64,000 bases of DNA from Paraburkholderia acidisoli (lineage in GTDB: Bacteria > Pseudomonadota > Gammaproteobacteria > Burkholderiales > Burkholderiaceae): contig NZ_CP046913.1 in NCBI RefSeq assembly GCF_009789675.1, positions 1,736,001 to 1,800,000 on the forward strand, read 5' to 3'. Position 1 is the first letter of the stretch. Each line of letters begins with the position of its first letter. The notes beneath the pieces are model-generated. The model was given only the letters and a program-made list of their open reading frames with translations. It searched no databases and had not been told where the DNA came from. Made by a program: the position numbers and the translations under genes. Positions 55,399 through 64,000 of this stretch are shown piece after piece.

Positions 55399-55880
55399 CT
55401 GGCCCACTCAGTCGGCGTCTGACTGTCTTCGCACTAGCGCGTCGTAGTCGCGCTCACACTGCTCGCTGGCGATGCGGGCATCGTCAGCCATTTTTGCCAA
55501 CTCTCCCGCACGCTCGTCAGGCCGCCCGAGCACCTCGGCAAGCAGATCGAGGTCGGCCCATGACGGGCTTGCGGCGGAATGACGGCCGTGGGCGGCGACG
55601 ACGAGTCGATCAACGCGCTGCTGCTGGCCACCAACGGCAAACACTTATGCCAACACGGCACTATCGGGAAGCGCGCTCTGATCAACCGCCAAGCGAGCCG
55701 CAGTGCGGCTACATTCCTTCTTCGCGAAACACAGCGATCCCCCCTGAAAACACCGGCAAAATCGAATAAGAATTTTCGCCACTGGTTTAGACGTAACGCA
55801 AACCCACCCGTCGTCCAACAATTTCAAGATTCACACGGCACTACGATCGGCGTTCCTAAACCACTAAGGAAGCCAAATCA
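55399..55880. other. 482-bp interval with phage debris
   Basis: No intact gene. The minus strand carries a fragment of a DUF2514/Rz-like phage lysis protein (55408-55644); the rest shows no coding signal. It separates the TIR-HEPN pair from the Tlde1-type pair. Confidence 0.5.
55408..55644 (-). pseudogene. Fragment of phage DUF2514/Rz-like lysis protein
   Basis: The minus-strand frame encodes LLAEVLGRPDERAGELAKM followed by ADDARIASEQCERDYDAL, the C-terminal pattern of DUF2514 spanin-type proteins of Burkholderia phages. An in-frame stop (TAA) precedes the fragment, and the N-terminal membrane anchor is absent. It marks prophage remains in the island. Confidence 0.5.
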
Positions 55881-56246
55881 ATGCCATGGAGCTATAACCA
55901 GCGAACGGGCCAACTCAGCCGCGACGGTGCGCTTTACGGGCGGGGCTATTCCGGCCACGGCACAGGCCGCGACAACCCGGCAATGGAGCGCACACCCAAC
56001 ACCGGACCCATCCCGGTCGGAACTTATACGATTGGCGCACCGTTCACCCACCCGCATTCGGGCAGCAACACGATGCGCCTGACGCCGGCCGAAGGAACGA
56101 ACACGCACGGTCGAAACGGCCTGATGATCCACGGCGACAGCATTGCGCGCCCAGGCACCGCATCGCAAGGCTGCGTCATCTTGAATCGCCACTTGCGCGA
56201 CCAGATATGGTCAAGCGGCGATCACACGCTTGAGGTCACGCGATGA
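55881..56246 (+). CDS. DUF2778 (Tlde1-type) peptidoglycan L,D-transpeptidase-fold enzyme
   Basis: A 121-residue protein: PWSYNQRTGQLSRDGALYGRGYSGHG at the start, PNTGPIPVGTYTIG, and the active-site block LMIHGD (H84) followed by S95-x2-C98 in TASQGCVIL. Tlde1 proteins are type VI secretion effectors that attack peptidoglycan precursors in rival cells. There is no signal peptide, which fits delivery by another system. AGGA precedes the ATG. Its stop overlaps the next gene by ATGA. Confidence 0.85.
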   Translation: MPWSYNQRTGQLSRDGALYGRGYSGHGTGRDNPAMERTPNTGPIPVGTYTIGAPFTHPHSGSNTMRLTPAEGTNTHGRNGLMIHGDSIARPGTASQGCVILNRHLRDQIWSSGDHTLEVTR

Positions 56247-56605
56247 AGCGCGTCCTCCTCGCCCTCTCACTCACCGCCCCCGCGCTGTGTTTCGCAAAGT
56301 CGCCGCCCTGTTCGCATTGGCCAATGAAAATGGCCGAAGCGGTGCTCACGGAAGCCGGCCTCACCGCGTCCGAAAAGCTCGACGACGCCAAGACGACGGC
56401 AGTACGGCTTGCGTCGGAACAGATCGGCAGGGACCTCTATCAACAGATCTATCGAATCACATTCCACGAAAAAGGCGGGCAATCCATCGAGGTGGTAACG
56501 AACAGTCAGGCGTCGTCAAAAGAATGTTCGATGGGTAGCGTGGATGTCTTTGTCGTGTCAAAGCAGTTCAATAGCGATGCAGCTATCAAAAGAGAATCAC
56601 CCTGA
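56243..56605 (+). CDS. Probable periplasmic immunity protein for the Tlde1-type enzyme
   Basis: A 120-residue protein with an N-terminal signal (MKRVLLALSLTAPALCFA) and two Cys (C23 and one in KECSMGS) that could pair. Placement immediately after a Tlde1-type gene with a 4-bp overlap, plus predicted periplasmic location, is the expected arrangement for an effector-immunity pair. The family is small and no biochemical data are implied. Confidence 0.75.
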   Translation: MKRVLLALSLTAPALCFAKSPPCSHWPMKMAEAVLTEAGLTASEKLDDAKTTAVRLASEQIGRDLYQQIYRITFHEKGGQSIEVVTNSQASSKECSMGSVDVFVVSKQFNSDAAIKRESP

Positions 56606-56628
56606 CAGTTCAATAAACGTTTTCGAAC

Positions 56629-56658
56629 AAAAAGCCCAGTCTTCCGACTGGGCTTTTT
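56629..56658. terminator. Bidirectional intrinsic terminator at the island end
   Basis: 13-bp arms (56629-56641/56646-56658) with a 4-nt loop, A-run on one side and T-run on the other. Shared by the immunity gene and the convergent minus-strand gene. Confidence 0.85.
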
Positions 56659-56685
56659 GCATTTCGAGCGCTCTCACCGCTTCGC

Positions 56686-56925
56686 TCAATTCTCCCTCTC
56701 ATCAATCCACCTGCGCGCTGCCTCGAAACCCGCCTCGGCCGCCGCGCGCTCCGTCGACCATAACCGGTCGATATGCACCAGTTGCCAGTCGACGAGCAAG
56801 GTGCCCCCGCGCTGTACGCGCCAATGCGCCTTCACACCCGTGAGCACCTGCTCGACTGCGACTTCGATGTCGCAGTCCTTGTAGCGCTCCTCGTAGTCGC
56901 CCATGTCGATGCCCTTCGGCTCCAT
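56686..56925 (-). CDS. Small conserved hypothetical protein
   Basis: A 79-residue protein beginning MEPKGIDMGDYEERYKDCDIEVAVEQ and containing HWRVQRGGTLLVDWQLVHIDRLW. It resembles a small Burkholderia family of unknown function. I use ATG 56925 because AGAGGG sits before it; upstream in-frame codons look non-coding. It shares the terminator with the island and is the first chromosomal gene beyond it. Confidence 0.75.
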   Translation of the reverse strand: MEPKGIDMGDYEERYKDCDIEVAVEQVLTGVKAHWRVQRGGTLLVDWQLVHIDRLWSTERAAAEAGFEAARRWIDEREN

Positions 56926-57010
56926 GATCGCCCTCTTCGCTCTAGCCTGACGATCCATCCTGGCACATTCGCGCGCGACACGGCTAAACGGCGCAAGCAC
57001 GCTTACCGCG

Positions 57011-57226
57011 TCAAAGGCGCGCGATCGACACCTCCGTCGACTTGACCAGCGCGACCACTTCCGAACCCACCTTCAGTTCGAGTTCGTCGACGGAGCGCGT
57101 GGTGATCACCGAGGTGACGATACCGAACGAGGTATCCACATCGACTTCCGATACCACGGGACCGCGAATGATCTCCTTGATCTTGCCGCGAAACTGGTTG
57201 CGCACATTGATAGCAGTAATGCCCAT
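57011..57226 (-). CDS. ssuF: Molybdopterin-binding (Mop/TOBE) protein, SsuF-like
   Basis: A 71-residue single Mop/TOBE domain: MGITAINVRNQFRGKIKEIIRGPVVSEVDV, VTSVITTRSVDELELKVGSEVVALVKST. It lies 70 bp after ssuB, like ssuF of Pseudomonas putida, a molybdopterin-binding-like protein needed for some organosulfur use. It may bind molybdate. The upstream open frame extends into ssuB and is not part of it. Confidence 0.85.
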   Translation of the reverse strand: MGITAINVRNQFRGKIKEIIRGPVVSEVDVDTSFGIVTSVITTRSVDELELKVGSEVVALVKSTEVSIARL

Positions 57227-57296
57227 GGTTCTTGCTCCACGATTCGAATGTTGAAATGAGGTGTACTGAGTACGGGTACTGAAGAAGTGTCGAAGC

Positions 57297-58151
57297 TCAG
57301 ACCGCGGCGGCCGCGCCGTTGCCAAGCACGCGCTGCAACACGCGCTCTTCGAGCTCGGCGAAACGCGCGTCCACGCGGGCACGTGGCCGCGCCAGCGGCA
57401 CCGCCTGATCGAGCGCGATCTGCCCGGCCTCCACGAGCAGAATGCGATCGCCGAGCGCCACGGCTTCGTGCACATCGTGCGTGACGAGCAGTGCCGTGAA
57501 GCGGTGCTCGCGCCACAGCCGTTCGATGAGCGCGTGCATTTCGATGCGCGTGAGCGCGTCCAGTGCACCGAGCGGTTCGTCGAGCAGCAGGAGGCTCGGC
57601 CGATGCACGAGCGCACGCGCGAGTGCCACGCGTTGACGCTGACCGCCCGAGAGTTGCGCGGGCCAGTCGTCGGCGCGTGCGAGCAGGCCCACTTCGTCGA
57701 GCACCGCGCGCGCGTCGTCGCGAGCATGGCGCGGCAGGCCCAGCATCACGTTTTGCAGCACCGTTTTCCACGGCAGCAGGCGCGCGTCCTGAAACATGAT
57801 GCGCGTCTCTAGCGCCGCGCCGCCCACGCCGCGACGCTCCACCGCGCCCGCATCGGGCGTCTCCAGGCCCGCGATCAGACGCAGCAGCGTGGACTTGCCG
57901 CAGCCGCTGCGGCCGACGATCGACACGAAGCTGCCCCGCTCGATCGACAGATCGAAGTCGCTCAGCACGGTACGCTCGCCGAAGCGCTTGCCCACGCCGT
58001 GCAATGCCACCGCGGCGTCGCCGGCACGCTCGTGCGTGCGCAACGCAGCGGCGTCGCGCGTTAGCGCGACATCACCGCGTTCGCGCGACGGCGCGCGCTC
58101 GAAGCCCTTCAGCCCTTCGCCGTACGCCGGCGCCAGTTGGCTCGCACTCAT
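57297..58151 (-). CDS. ssuB: Aliphatic sulfonate ABC transporter ATPase SsuB
   Basis: A 284-residue ABC ATPase with Walker [13 protein letters not shown], signature [16 protein letters not shown], and Walker [13 protein letters not shown]. The first 45 residues are an Arg/Ala-rich extension. It pairs with SsuC; its ATG overlaps the ssuC stop (ATGA). The true start was chosen from this overlap. Confidence 0.92.
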   Translation of the reverse strand: MSASQLAPAYGEGLKGFERAPSRERGDVALTRDAAALRTHERAGDAAVALHGVGKRFGERTVLSDFDLSIERGSFVSIVGRSGCGKSTLLRLIAGLETPDAGAVERRGVGGAALETRIMFQDARLLPWKTVLQNVMLGLPRHARDDARAVLDEVGLLARADDWPAQLSGGQRQRVALARALVHRPSLLLLDEPLGALDALTRIEMHALIERLWREHRFTALLVTHDVHEAVALGDRILLVEAGQIALDQAVPLARPRARVDARFAELEERVLQRVLGNGAAAAV

Positions 58152-59020
58152 GCGTCGCCCTCCTGTTGATACGCGGGGTGCCAGCGCAGCGCGGCGCGTT
58201 CGAGCCGCTTCGCGAGCCAGTCGGCGAGTTTGCCGAGCGCGGCATAGAGCAGAATGCCGACCACCACCACATCGGTTTGCAAGAACTCGCGCGCGTTCAT
58301 CGTCATGTAGCCGATGCCCGATTGCGCGGAAATCGTTTCGGCGACGATCAGCGTCACCCACATCAGCCCGAGCGCGAAGCGCACGCCGACGAGAATCGAC
58401 GGCAACGCCCCCGGCAAAATCACCTCGCGATACAGCGCGAAACCCTTGAGCCCGTAGCTGCGCGCCATCTCGACGAGATTGGCGTCGACCGAGCGAATGC
58501 CGTGAAACGTGTTCACGTAGATGGGAAAAAACACGCCGAGCGCGACGAGGAACACCTTTGCTTCCTCCCCGATGCCGAACCACAGAATCACGAGCGGAAT
58601 CATCGCGAGCGCGGGAATGTTGCGCACCATCTGCACGGTCGAATCGAGCGCGGTTTCGACTGGCTTGAAGAGGCCCGTGCCGAGCCCAAGCACGAGCCCG
58701 ACCGCCCCGCCGATCGCGAAGCCCGAAAGCGCGCGCCACGTGCTCACGCGCACGTCCTGCCACATTTCGCCCGATTCGATCAGCGTCCACGCCGCGCGCA
58801 ACACCGCGACCGGTTCGGGCAGCACGCGCGTCGAGATCACGCCGATGCGCGCGCCGATCTCCCACAGCGCAAGAATCGCGAGCGGCACGAGCCACGGCGC
58901 GAGGCGCGCGAAACGCTTGCGTGCGATGGCGCGAGCCGAACGCGGCCGGGCAACGGGTTGGGGCACGCTCGCTGCCGCCGCCGTGGTCGAACGCGCCGTG
59001 GAAAGTGCGGATTGAGTCAT
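58148..59020 (-). CDS. ssuC: Aliphatic sulfonate ABC transporter permease SsuC
   Basis: A 290-residue inner-membrane permease with about six helices and an EAA-type loop [29 protein letters not shown]. It imports sulfonates with SsuB and a periplasmic SsuA. It is 20 bp after ssuD. Confidence 0.93.
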   Translation of the reverse strand: MTQSALSTARSTTAAAASVPQPVARPRSARAIARKRFARLAPWLVPLAILALWEIGARIGVISTRVLPEPVAVLRAAWTLIESGEMWQDVRVSTWRALSGFAIGGAVGLVLGLGTGLFKPVETALDSTVQMVRNIPALAMIPLVILWFGIGEEAKVFLVALGVFFPIYVNTFHGIRSVDANLVEMARSYGLKGFALYREVILPGALPSILVGVRFALGLMWVTLIVAETISAQSGIGYMTMNAREFLQTDVVVVGILLYAALGKLADWLAKRLERAALRWHPAYQQEGDA

Positions 59021-59040
59021 CGTTTGCGTCCTCCCGCGTC

Positions 59041-60216
59041 TTAGCTCTGGCTGACTTTCGGCAAATAGTGATTGCCGACCACCTCGCCGAACGGCCCCGA
59101 GAGCGGCACGCTTCCGACGTTCGCGCCGTTCACGCCCTTCGCGCCGCGCCCCGGCAGCAGCGGAAACACGAGTTCGGCAAAACGGTAGGATTCCTCAAGA
59201 TGCGGATAGCCCGAGAGAATGAACGTCTCGATGCCGAGAGCGGCGTATTCCTGCATGAGCGCCGCGACCTGCTGGGGATTGCCCACGAGCGCCGTGCCCG
59301 CGCCGCCGCGCACGAGACCCACGCCCGCCCACAGGTGCGGATACACCTCCAGATCCTGGCGCGAGCCCAGCTTGCCGCCGTGCAGCGCGGCCATGCGGCG
59401 CTGGCCTTCCGAGTCCATCTTGCCGAACGCCGCCTGGGCGCGCGCCACGGTGGCGTCGTCGAGATGGCTGATGAGCTTGTCGGCGGCGGCCCACGCCTCG
59501 TCTTCCGTCTCGCGCACGATCACGTGCAGGCGTATGCCGAAGCGAATCGTGCGGCCATGCCCGGCGGCGCGCGCGCGAATGTCGGCGATCTTCTTCGCAA
59601 CGGCTTCGGGCGGTTCGCCCCACGTGAGATAGGTGTCGATGTGCTCGCCCGCCATGGCGTGCGCGGCCGGCGACGACCCGCCGAACCACAGCGGCGGATG
59701 CGGATTCTGCACCGGTGGATACAGCGCCTTGCCGCCCACCGAACGCAAATGCTGGCCTTCGAAGTCGATTGCCTCGTTGGTGTGCGAGGCCGCGAGCAGC
59801 TTGCGCCAGATGTGCAGGAATTCGTCGGTGATCTCGTAGCGCGTGTCGTGATCGACGAACAAACCATCGCCTTCGAGTTCGGTCGTGTCGCCCCCCGTCA
59901 CGACGTTGATGAGCAGGCGCCCGTTCGACAGCCGGTCGAAGGTCGCGGCCATCCGCGCGGACAATGCCGGCGATGACAGACCGGGGCGAATCGCCACCAG
60001 AAACTTCAGGCGCCGCGTAGCCGCGATCAGGCTCGACGCGACCACCCAGGCGTCCTCGCACGACCGGCCCGTGGGCAGCAGCACGCCCTCGTAGCCGAGC
60101 GTGTCGGCGGCGACGGCGATCTGCTGGAAATACGCGAGGTCCGTGGCGCGCGCGCCTGCCGTGGTGCCCAGATAACGGCTGTCGCCGTGGGTCGGAATGA
60201 ACCAGAACACATTCAT
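59041..60216 (-). CDS. ssuD: FMNH2-dependent alkanesulfonate monooxygenase SsuD
   Basis: A 391-residue luciferase-fold enzyme that releases sulfite from alkanesulfonates. It begins [19 protein letters not shown] and has [19 protein letters not shown] and [17 protein letters not shown] start at ATG 60216, as 36 upstream codons lack family similarity. SsuD needs reduced flavin from SsuE; no ssuE is in the window. It opens the ssuDCB-mop operon. Confidence 0.95.
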   Translation of the reverse strand: MNVFWFIPTHGDSRYLGTTAGARATDLAYFQQIAVAADTLGYEGVLLPTGRSCEDAWVVASSLIAATRRLKFLVAIRPGLSSPALSARMAATFDRLSNGRLLINVVTGGDTTELEGDGLFVDHDTRYEITDEFLHIWRKLLAASHTNEAIDFEGQHLRSVGGKALYPPVQNPHPPLWFGGSSPAAHAMAGEHIDTYLTWGEPPEAVAKKIADIRARAAGHGRTIRFGIRLHVIVRETEDEAWAAADKLISHLDDATVARAQAAFGKMDSEGQRRMAALHGGKLGSRQDLEVYPHLWAGVGLVRGGAGTALVGNPQQVAALMQEYAALGIETFILSGYPHLEESYRFAELVFPLLPGRGAKGVNGANVGSVPLSGPFGEVVGNHYLPKVSQS

Positions 60217-60662
60217 GCGTTGCTCCTGCCTGCGATTTTGTTGGGATGCGCGAATGCGGCTCGACACGCGTATCGAGCAAACCCCGTTGAAACAGGCGTG
60301 TTCGTGCCCGGCGCGCGGGCGCACCGTTCATGAAGGGTTTGTCGGGATGTCGGCGGCGCACGTGTTGCGCCGAACCAAAGCGGCGCGACCGCGCCGTCTG
60401 CATGGGGAATCAGTCTAGGGATGGCCTCAGGCCTTTAGAACGATTTTTTTGAGCTTAGGTTTTCCACTTTCGTGCTTTGCCCGACGCTTTAGCATACGAA
60501 GCGCACGTTGGCCTCGCACGCGATCCGGGCGCGCGCGACGCGAGAAACGCCCCGCACAGCCGCGCCCATGCGCCGCAGCCGCCGATATAATGGCGCACGC
60601 ACCACAACCCTTCCGGCTCGCCGCACTGCCCCTCGCGCCGAAGCCTCGCACTCTCGCTCTAC
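60217..60662. other. Gene-free 446-bp interval upstream of ssuD
   Basis: It separates ssuD from the divergent membrane-protein gene. No ssuA or ssuE, and no coding signal on either strand, is visible. It should hold the ssu promoter and the promoter of the divergent gene. Confidence 0.5.
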
Positions 60663-61088
60663 ATGCAAAAGATCATTCTGCCGTTCGTCTCCGGCTTTCT
60701 CGCGTCGCTGTTCTTTCGCGAAGCGACGCTCGCCCTCCTGCACGCCGCGCAGGTCATCGACGCGGCGGGCTTCTCGACCGATCCGTTTCAACCGCTCGGC
60801 CTGCCCGAGTTTCTCGTCAATGCGATCTGGAGCGCGTTCTGGGCGGTGCTGATGGCGTGGCTGTTGCGCGTGTCGCCCTCGCGGCCCGCGCCGTGGGTGC
60901 AGGCATTCGTGTTCGGCGGCCTCGTGCTGACGGCGGCCACCGTGTTCGTCGTCGATCCGCTGCGCGGTATCTGGCCGAGCGGCAACATGCTGCCGCGCCT
61001 CGCCATGGGCTTCGGCTCGAACGCCATGTGGGGCTGGGGCGCGCTCGTCTTCATGCGCGCCTTCATGAACGAAACCGACGAAGACTGA
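60663..61088 (+). CDS. Small inner-membrane protein
   Basis: A 141-residue protein with about four hydrophobic segments (near residues 4-20, 45-67, 80-100, 108-130) and a short acidic C-terminus. It is a Burkholderiales hypothetical; no family function is known to me. It is convergent with the enoyl-CoA-type gene, and a 10-bp GC hairpin (arms 61110-61119/61139-61148) lies between them. Confidence 0.75.
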   Translation: MQKIILPFVSGFLASLFFREATLALLHAAQVIDAAGFSTDPFQPLGLPEFLVNAIWSAFWAVLMAWLLRVSPSRPAPWVQAFVFGGLVLTAATVFVVDPLRGIWPSGNMLPRLAMGFGSNAMWGWGALVFMRAFMNETDED

Positions 61089-61168
61089 AACCCCGCGCGT
61101 TCGGGTTGGCGCGGCGGCCGCTTCCGCTTCAGACGCCTGGCCGCCGCGTGGCCCAGCCTCCGGGTTGT

Positions 61169-62368
61169 TCAGCCATTGAGCCCGCGCAACGGATGCTCCG
61201 CGGGACGCCACGGGCTCGCGAACATGGCGTCCACCTCGTCGCGGCGCACGTCTTCGATCCGCGCGATACGCCAGTGCGGACGATTGTCCTTGTCGATGAG
61301 GCGCGCGCGAATGCCTTCCATCACGTCGCCGGTCGCGAAGCTCGAACGCGTCAGATCGAGGTCGCGGCGCAGGCAGTCCGAGATCGTGCTTTCCGCGCGC
61401 GACACCACGTCGAGCGATACCGCCATCGACAACGGCGAGCGCTCGCGTAGCACCCCGACCGTCTGCCCGGCCCATTCGGCTTCGCTACCCTGCCCCGCGC
61501 GCTGCGCCGCTTCGAGCGAAGCGAGTACCGCATTCACATCGTCCAGAGAAAAGTGCGTGTCGATCCATGCGCGCGCGAGTGCGAGCGCGGAGGCGTCGGC
61601 GAGACGCCGGGTGTCGTCGGCGGAACGCGCGGCGTCGCGCACGAATTCGACGACCTGTGCGCCCGAGGCGAAACGCTCGCGTTCGAGCGCGGCGAACAGT
61701 TCGGGCCACGCGGCTTCGTCGAGCGACACGTCGGCGAGACCGGCGTAAAGCGCACTGGCCGCGTCGATGGTTTCGCCCGTCACCGCGAGATAACGGCCCA
61801 GCGCGCCCGGCGTGCGCGCGAGATACCAGCCCATGCCGACGTCGGGAAAGAGGCCGATGCGCGTCTCCGGCATCGCCAGCCGCGCGCTCGCTCCCACCAC
61901 GCGCAGGCCGCCCGTGCGATGCGCGCCCTGCGAAATGCCCATGCCGCCGCCCATCACCACGCCGTTGAGAAACGCGAGATACGGCTTGGGATACGTGGCG
62001 ATCGCGTGATTGAGGCGATATTCGTCGGTGAAAAAGGTGTCGACGGCGGCCTGGTCGCCCGCGCGATACGACGCGTAGAGATAGCGTACGTCGCCGCCCG
62101 CGCAAAACGCGCGCGGATGCGGCGTGCGCACGATCACCGCCAGCACGGCCGGATCGTCGCGCCAGCGTTCGAGCGCCGTGCGCAGCGCGCGCACCATTGC
62201 GGTGGTCAACGCGTTGAGCGCCTGCGGACGATCGAGTTCGAGATAGCCGATGCCGTTGGCGACGCGGGTGAGCACGTGCGTTTCGGGATCGGCGGCGGGC
62301 GGTTGGGGTTCGGGCTGAGCCTGGGGCTGCGAGTCGGGCTGCAGGTCGGGCTGGCGAGGATTTGACAT
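61169..62368 (-). CDS. 3-hydroxyisobutyryl-CoA hydrolase-type protein
   Basis: A 399-residue crotonase-fold protein. Motifs are RPQALNALTTAMVRAL, the oxyanion-loop AFCAGGDVRYL, GVVMGGGMGISQG, and PETRIGLFPDVGMGWYLA, all typical of HIBYL-CoA hydrolases of valine catabolism. After the start the first 25 residues are a Gln/Pro-rich repeat (QP units). The start MSNPRQP at 62368 is used. Enoyl-CoA hydratase is the less likely alternative. Confidence 0.88.
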   Translation of the reverse strand: MSNPRQPDLQPDSQPQAQPEPQPPAADPETHVLTRVANGIGYLELDRPQALNALTTAMVRALRTALERWRDDPAVLAVIVRTPHPRAFCAGGDVRYLYASYRAGDQAAVDTFFTDEYRLNHAIATYPKPYLAFLNGVVMGGGMGISQGAHRTGGLRVVGASARLAMPETRIGLFPDVGMGWYLARTPGALGRYLAVTGETIDAASALYAGLADVSLDEAAWPELFAALERERFASGAQVVEFVRDAARSADDTRRLADASALALARAWIDTHFSLDDVNAVLASLEAAQRAGQGSEAEWAGQTVGVLRERSPLSMAVSLDVVSRAESTISDCLRRDLDLTRSSFATGDVMEGIRARLIDKDNRPHWRIARIEDVRRDEVDAMFASPWRPAEHPLRGLNG

Positions 62369-62401
62369 GGCGATCGGCGGCGTGGCGCGCAAAGTCAAGG
62401 C

Positions 62402-63169
62402 TTACGAGGCTATCACGTCGCTGCGGGCGGCGTCGCCGGCGCGGGCAGCGTGAGACGCGTGCGCGCCGAACCACGCGTCGAGCGCCGCATCGATCAGCGG
62501 ACCGCGTGCCTCGCGATCGAAACCGGTGGCATGCGCATGGCACAGCATGACGACGCCGTGCAGCGTGGCCCATAACGCGTGCGCGAGCGTCTCGCAGACC
62601 ACGGCGTCGAAGCTGGCATCCAGTTGCGCGAGCGTGGGGGCGAACAACTCGGCGCCGCAGGTTTCCGCGATCGCCGCGACGCATTCGGCGCAGGGTGCCG
62701 CCTCACGGCCTTCCCGCTCTGCGCGCGCGCGTGGGCGCTTCGACGGCGTTGCCGGTGCAGGCGGCGCCGCAAAGATCAGCGCGTAGGTTTGCGCGTGCTC
62801 GCAGCCAAACGCCACATAGGCGTGCGCGAGCGCGTGCAGTCGCGCACGCGCCTCGGCGACTTGCGCCGGACCGGCGAGATGCGCGAGCAATTGCGCGAGC
62901 CCGTCGCGACCGAGCGCACGCGCGATCTCGTCGCGGCCCTCGAAATACAGGTAGAGCGACGCGGCCGAATAACCGATCGCATCGGCGATCTTGCGCATCG
63001 AAAGCGCGTCGATCCCCTCGCGCAAGACGATGCGGCGCGCGGCGTCGAGAATGCGCTCGCGTTGCTGCTGCGCGTGCGCGTCGCGCGCGTGTTCATCGTG
63101 CCGCGCGGGCATGGCATGCGACTCGGGCGGCTTCGATGCGCGACGCGCTTTGCGTTCGGCGAGACTCAT
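62402..63169 (-). CDS. TetR-family transcriptional regulator
   Basis: A 255-residue TetR regulator. The HTH (RERILDAARRIVLREGIDALSMRKIADAIGYSAASLYLYFEGRDEIARAL) lies near residues 37-87, and a C-terminal ligand domain follows. It is 33 bp upstream of the HIBYL-CoA hydrolase-type gene on the same strand and may control it. Confidence 0.9.
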   Translation of the reverse strand: MSLAERKARRASKPPESHAMPARHDEHARDAHAQQQRERILDAARRIVLREGIDALSMRKIADAIGYSAASLYLYFEGRDEIARALGRDGLAQLLAHLAGPAQVAEARARLHALAHAYVAFGCEHAQTYALIFAAPPAPATPSKRPRARAEREGREAAPCAECVAAIAETCGAELFAPTLAQLDASFDAVVCETLAHALWATLHGVVMLCHAHATGFDREARGPLIDAALDAWFGAHASHAARAGDAARSDVIAS

Positions 63170-63309
63170 GAAGGCAATGCTCGTGACCTGGGTGGGCGGC
63201 GATGCCCGTCGACATGAAGCGCGACTTGACGCGCAACGTCACACGCAAAATCGCTCGCAACAGCACACATCGACAAAAAACGACATCGGCGGCTGGCAGC
63301 CCGGCGATG

Positions 63310-63594
63310 TCAGGACGCCAGCCGGCCTGGCGGAAAATGGCCGCTCTTGAGCAGCACCGGCGTGCCGTTGCTCAGCTCGAGATGCGCGCGCGCCACCGCT
63401 TCGATGCGCGCGCGGCCTTCGTCGAACGCCTGCATCCACGCATCGCGGCTCGCGGGCAACGCGCCGAAGTGATCCTCGAGCGCCTCGACGGAAATCGCGC
63501 ACGGCACGCGCGCGCCGTCGACGAGGGCCGGAAACACCACGGTCAGGTTCGCGTCGCGGTACAGCGGCGCATCGGCGGGAAAGCGGATAATCAT
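63310..63594 (-). CDS. DUF1488 family protein
   Basis: A 94-residue protein beginning MIIRFPADAPLYRDANLTVVFPALVDGARVPCAISVEALEDHFG. It fits the small DUF1488 family of unknown function. It is a single gene divergent from the next. Confidence 0.75.
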   Translation of the reverse strand: MIIRFPADAPLYRDANLTVVFPALVDGARVPCAISVEALEDHFGALPASRDAWMQAFDEGRARIEAVARAHLELSNGTPVLLKSGHFPPGRLAS

Positions 63595-63768
63595 GGCAGC
63601 CCCGTTGGCAAATTCAGCAGAATGAAAGTCTCACCGGCGGACGGCGGGATTGCCCGCACATGTTACGCGCGACGCATTAGCGCTGACGCGAACCTGTGCG
63701 CGCACGAAAACTGCTACACGCTGCGCGATACGTGCCCTTTTCTCCCGACTTCTACCGACATTCATCCC

Positions 63769-63987
63769 ATGACAACGACGACCCGGCTCAACGGCCGCTA
63801 CTACGTGGCCGACAAGGAAATCACGGAACAGCAGGCCGCGAGCCGCTGGTTCCGCTACGCGCAGGAACATGACGTCGACGTCTCGCGCGCGATCAGCGTG
63901 TGGGAGGACGCGGCGACGCTCGAAGGCGAACGCAGCCGCGAAACGGTGGCGGCAGCCGGCATACGCATCCTGCCGCCGGATTGCTGA
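63769..63987 (+). CDS. Small hypothetical protein
   Basis: A 72-residue protein starting MTTTTRLNGRYYVADKEITEQQAASRWFRYAQEHD. There is no signal peptide. The structured core is plausible but no family is recognised. I use ATG 63769; the long upstream open frame is not coding. Confidence 0.6.
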   Translation: MTTTTRLNGRYYVADKEITEQQAASRWFRYAQEHDVDVSRAISVWEDAATLEGERSRETVAAAGIRILPPDC

Positions 63988-64000
63988 GACCGCGCGCGGC

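Noticed and set aside
55579..56082. Plus-strand open frame preceding the Tlde1-type gene
   Set aside because: It has no domain signal and overlaps the Tlde1-type gene in another frame.
53850..57000. Second att copy of the tRNA-His 3' end
   Set aside because: No stretch matching the tRNA T-arm or acceptor end was found downstream in this window; attachment therefore remains unproven.

Overview
The window is GC-rich, densely coded chromosomal DNA from a member of Burkholderia sensu lato, most likely Paraburkholderia or a close relative. The support is family knowledge plus synteny: a split-arnA L-Ara4N lipid A cluster, rpsF-priB-rpsR-rplI-dnaB, sbp-cysTWA-cysB, a nodIJ-type exporter, hom-thrC followed by moeA-moaD-moaE, and an ssuDCB-mop sulfonate operon. 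Ribosomal proteins, dnaB and lexA suggest the main chromosome. Species cannot be fixed from sequence alone.

Layout. 0-8.3 kb: truncated haemoglobin, molybdopterin synthesis (moeA, moaD, moaE), threonine synthesis (hom, thrC), alanine aminotransferase alaA and a small Mth938-type protein. 8.4-16.2 kb: a seven-gene arn cluster (arnT, an ArnE/SMR-like flippase subunit, arnB, arnC, formyltransferase and decarboxylase as separate genes, arnD) that modifies lipid A with L-Ara4N; a PmrA-box-like direct repeat lies in front of it. 16.3-26.4 kb: bcp, a PIN-PhoH protein, an NlpC/P60 lipoprotein, an SDR enzyme, a PiT/DUF47 phosphate pair, dnaB and the rplI-rpsR-priB-rpsF block. 26.5-30.4 kb: an ECF sigma/anti-sigma pair divergent from a Tat-exported phosphoesterase and cupredoxin, with a 9-bp minisatellite between them. 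30.5-35.3 kb: LysR regulator and the glyoxylate gcl-hyi-glxR operon. 35.7-43 kb: BON-LysM protein, asparaginase, cysB and the sulfate importer. 42.9-51.9 kb: lexA with two SOS boxes and a small downstream gene, DUF2939 protein, USP, nodIJ, a permease, an aldo-keto reductase and small proteins. 52-53.9 kb: dusA and tRNA-His.

The most unusual stretch is 53.9-56.66 kb, directly downstream of tRNA-His. It is less GC-rich and reads as a small island: a TIR-domain gene followed 23 bp later by a gene with a HEPN-type R-x4-H motif (a candidate two-gene defence module), a fragment of a phage DUF2514/Rz-like lysis gene, and a DUF2778 (Tlde1-type) peptidoglycan enzyme overlapping its probable periplasmic immunity gene by 4 bp. 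From 56.7 kb the sequence returns to ordinary chromosomal genes: a small conserved protein, the ssu operon (without ssuA or ssuE in the window), an inner-membrane protein, a 3-hydroxyisobutyryl-CoA hydrolase-like enzyme, a TetR regulator and two small proteins.
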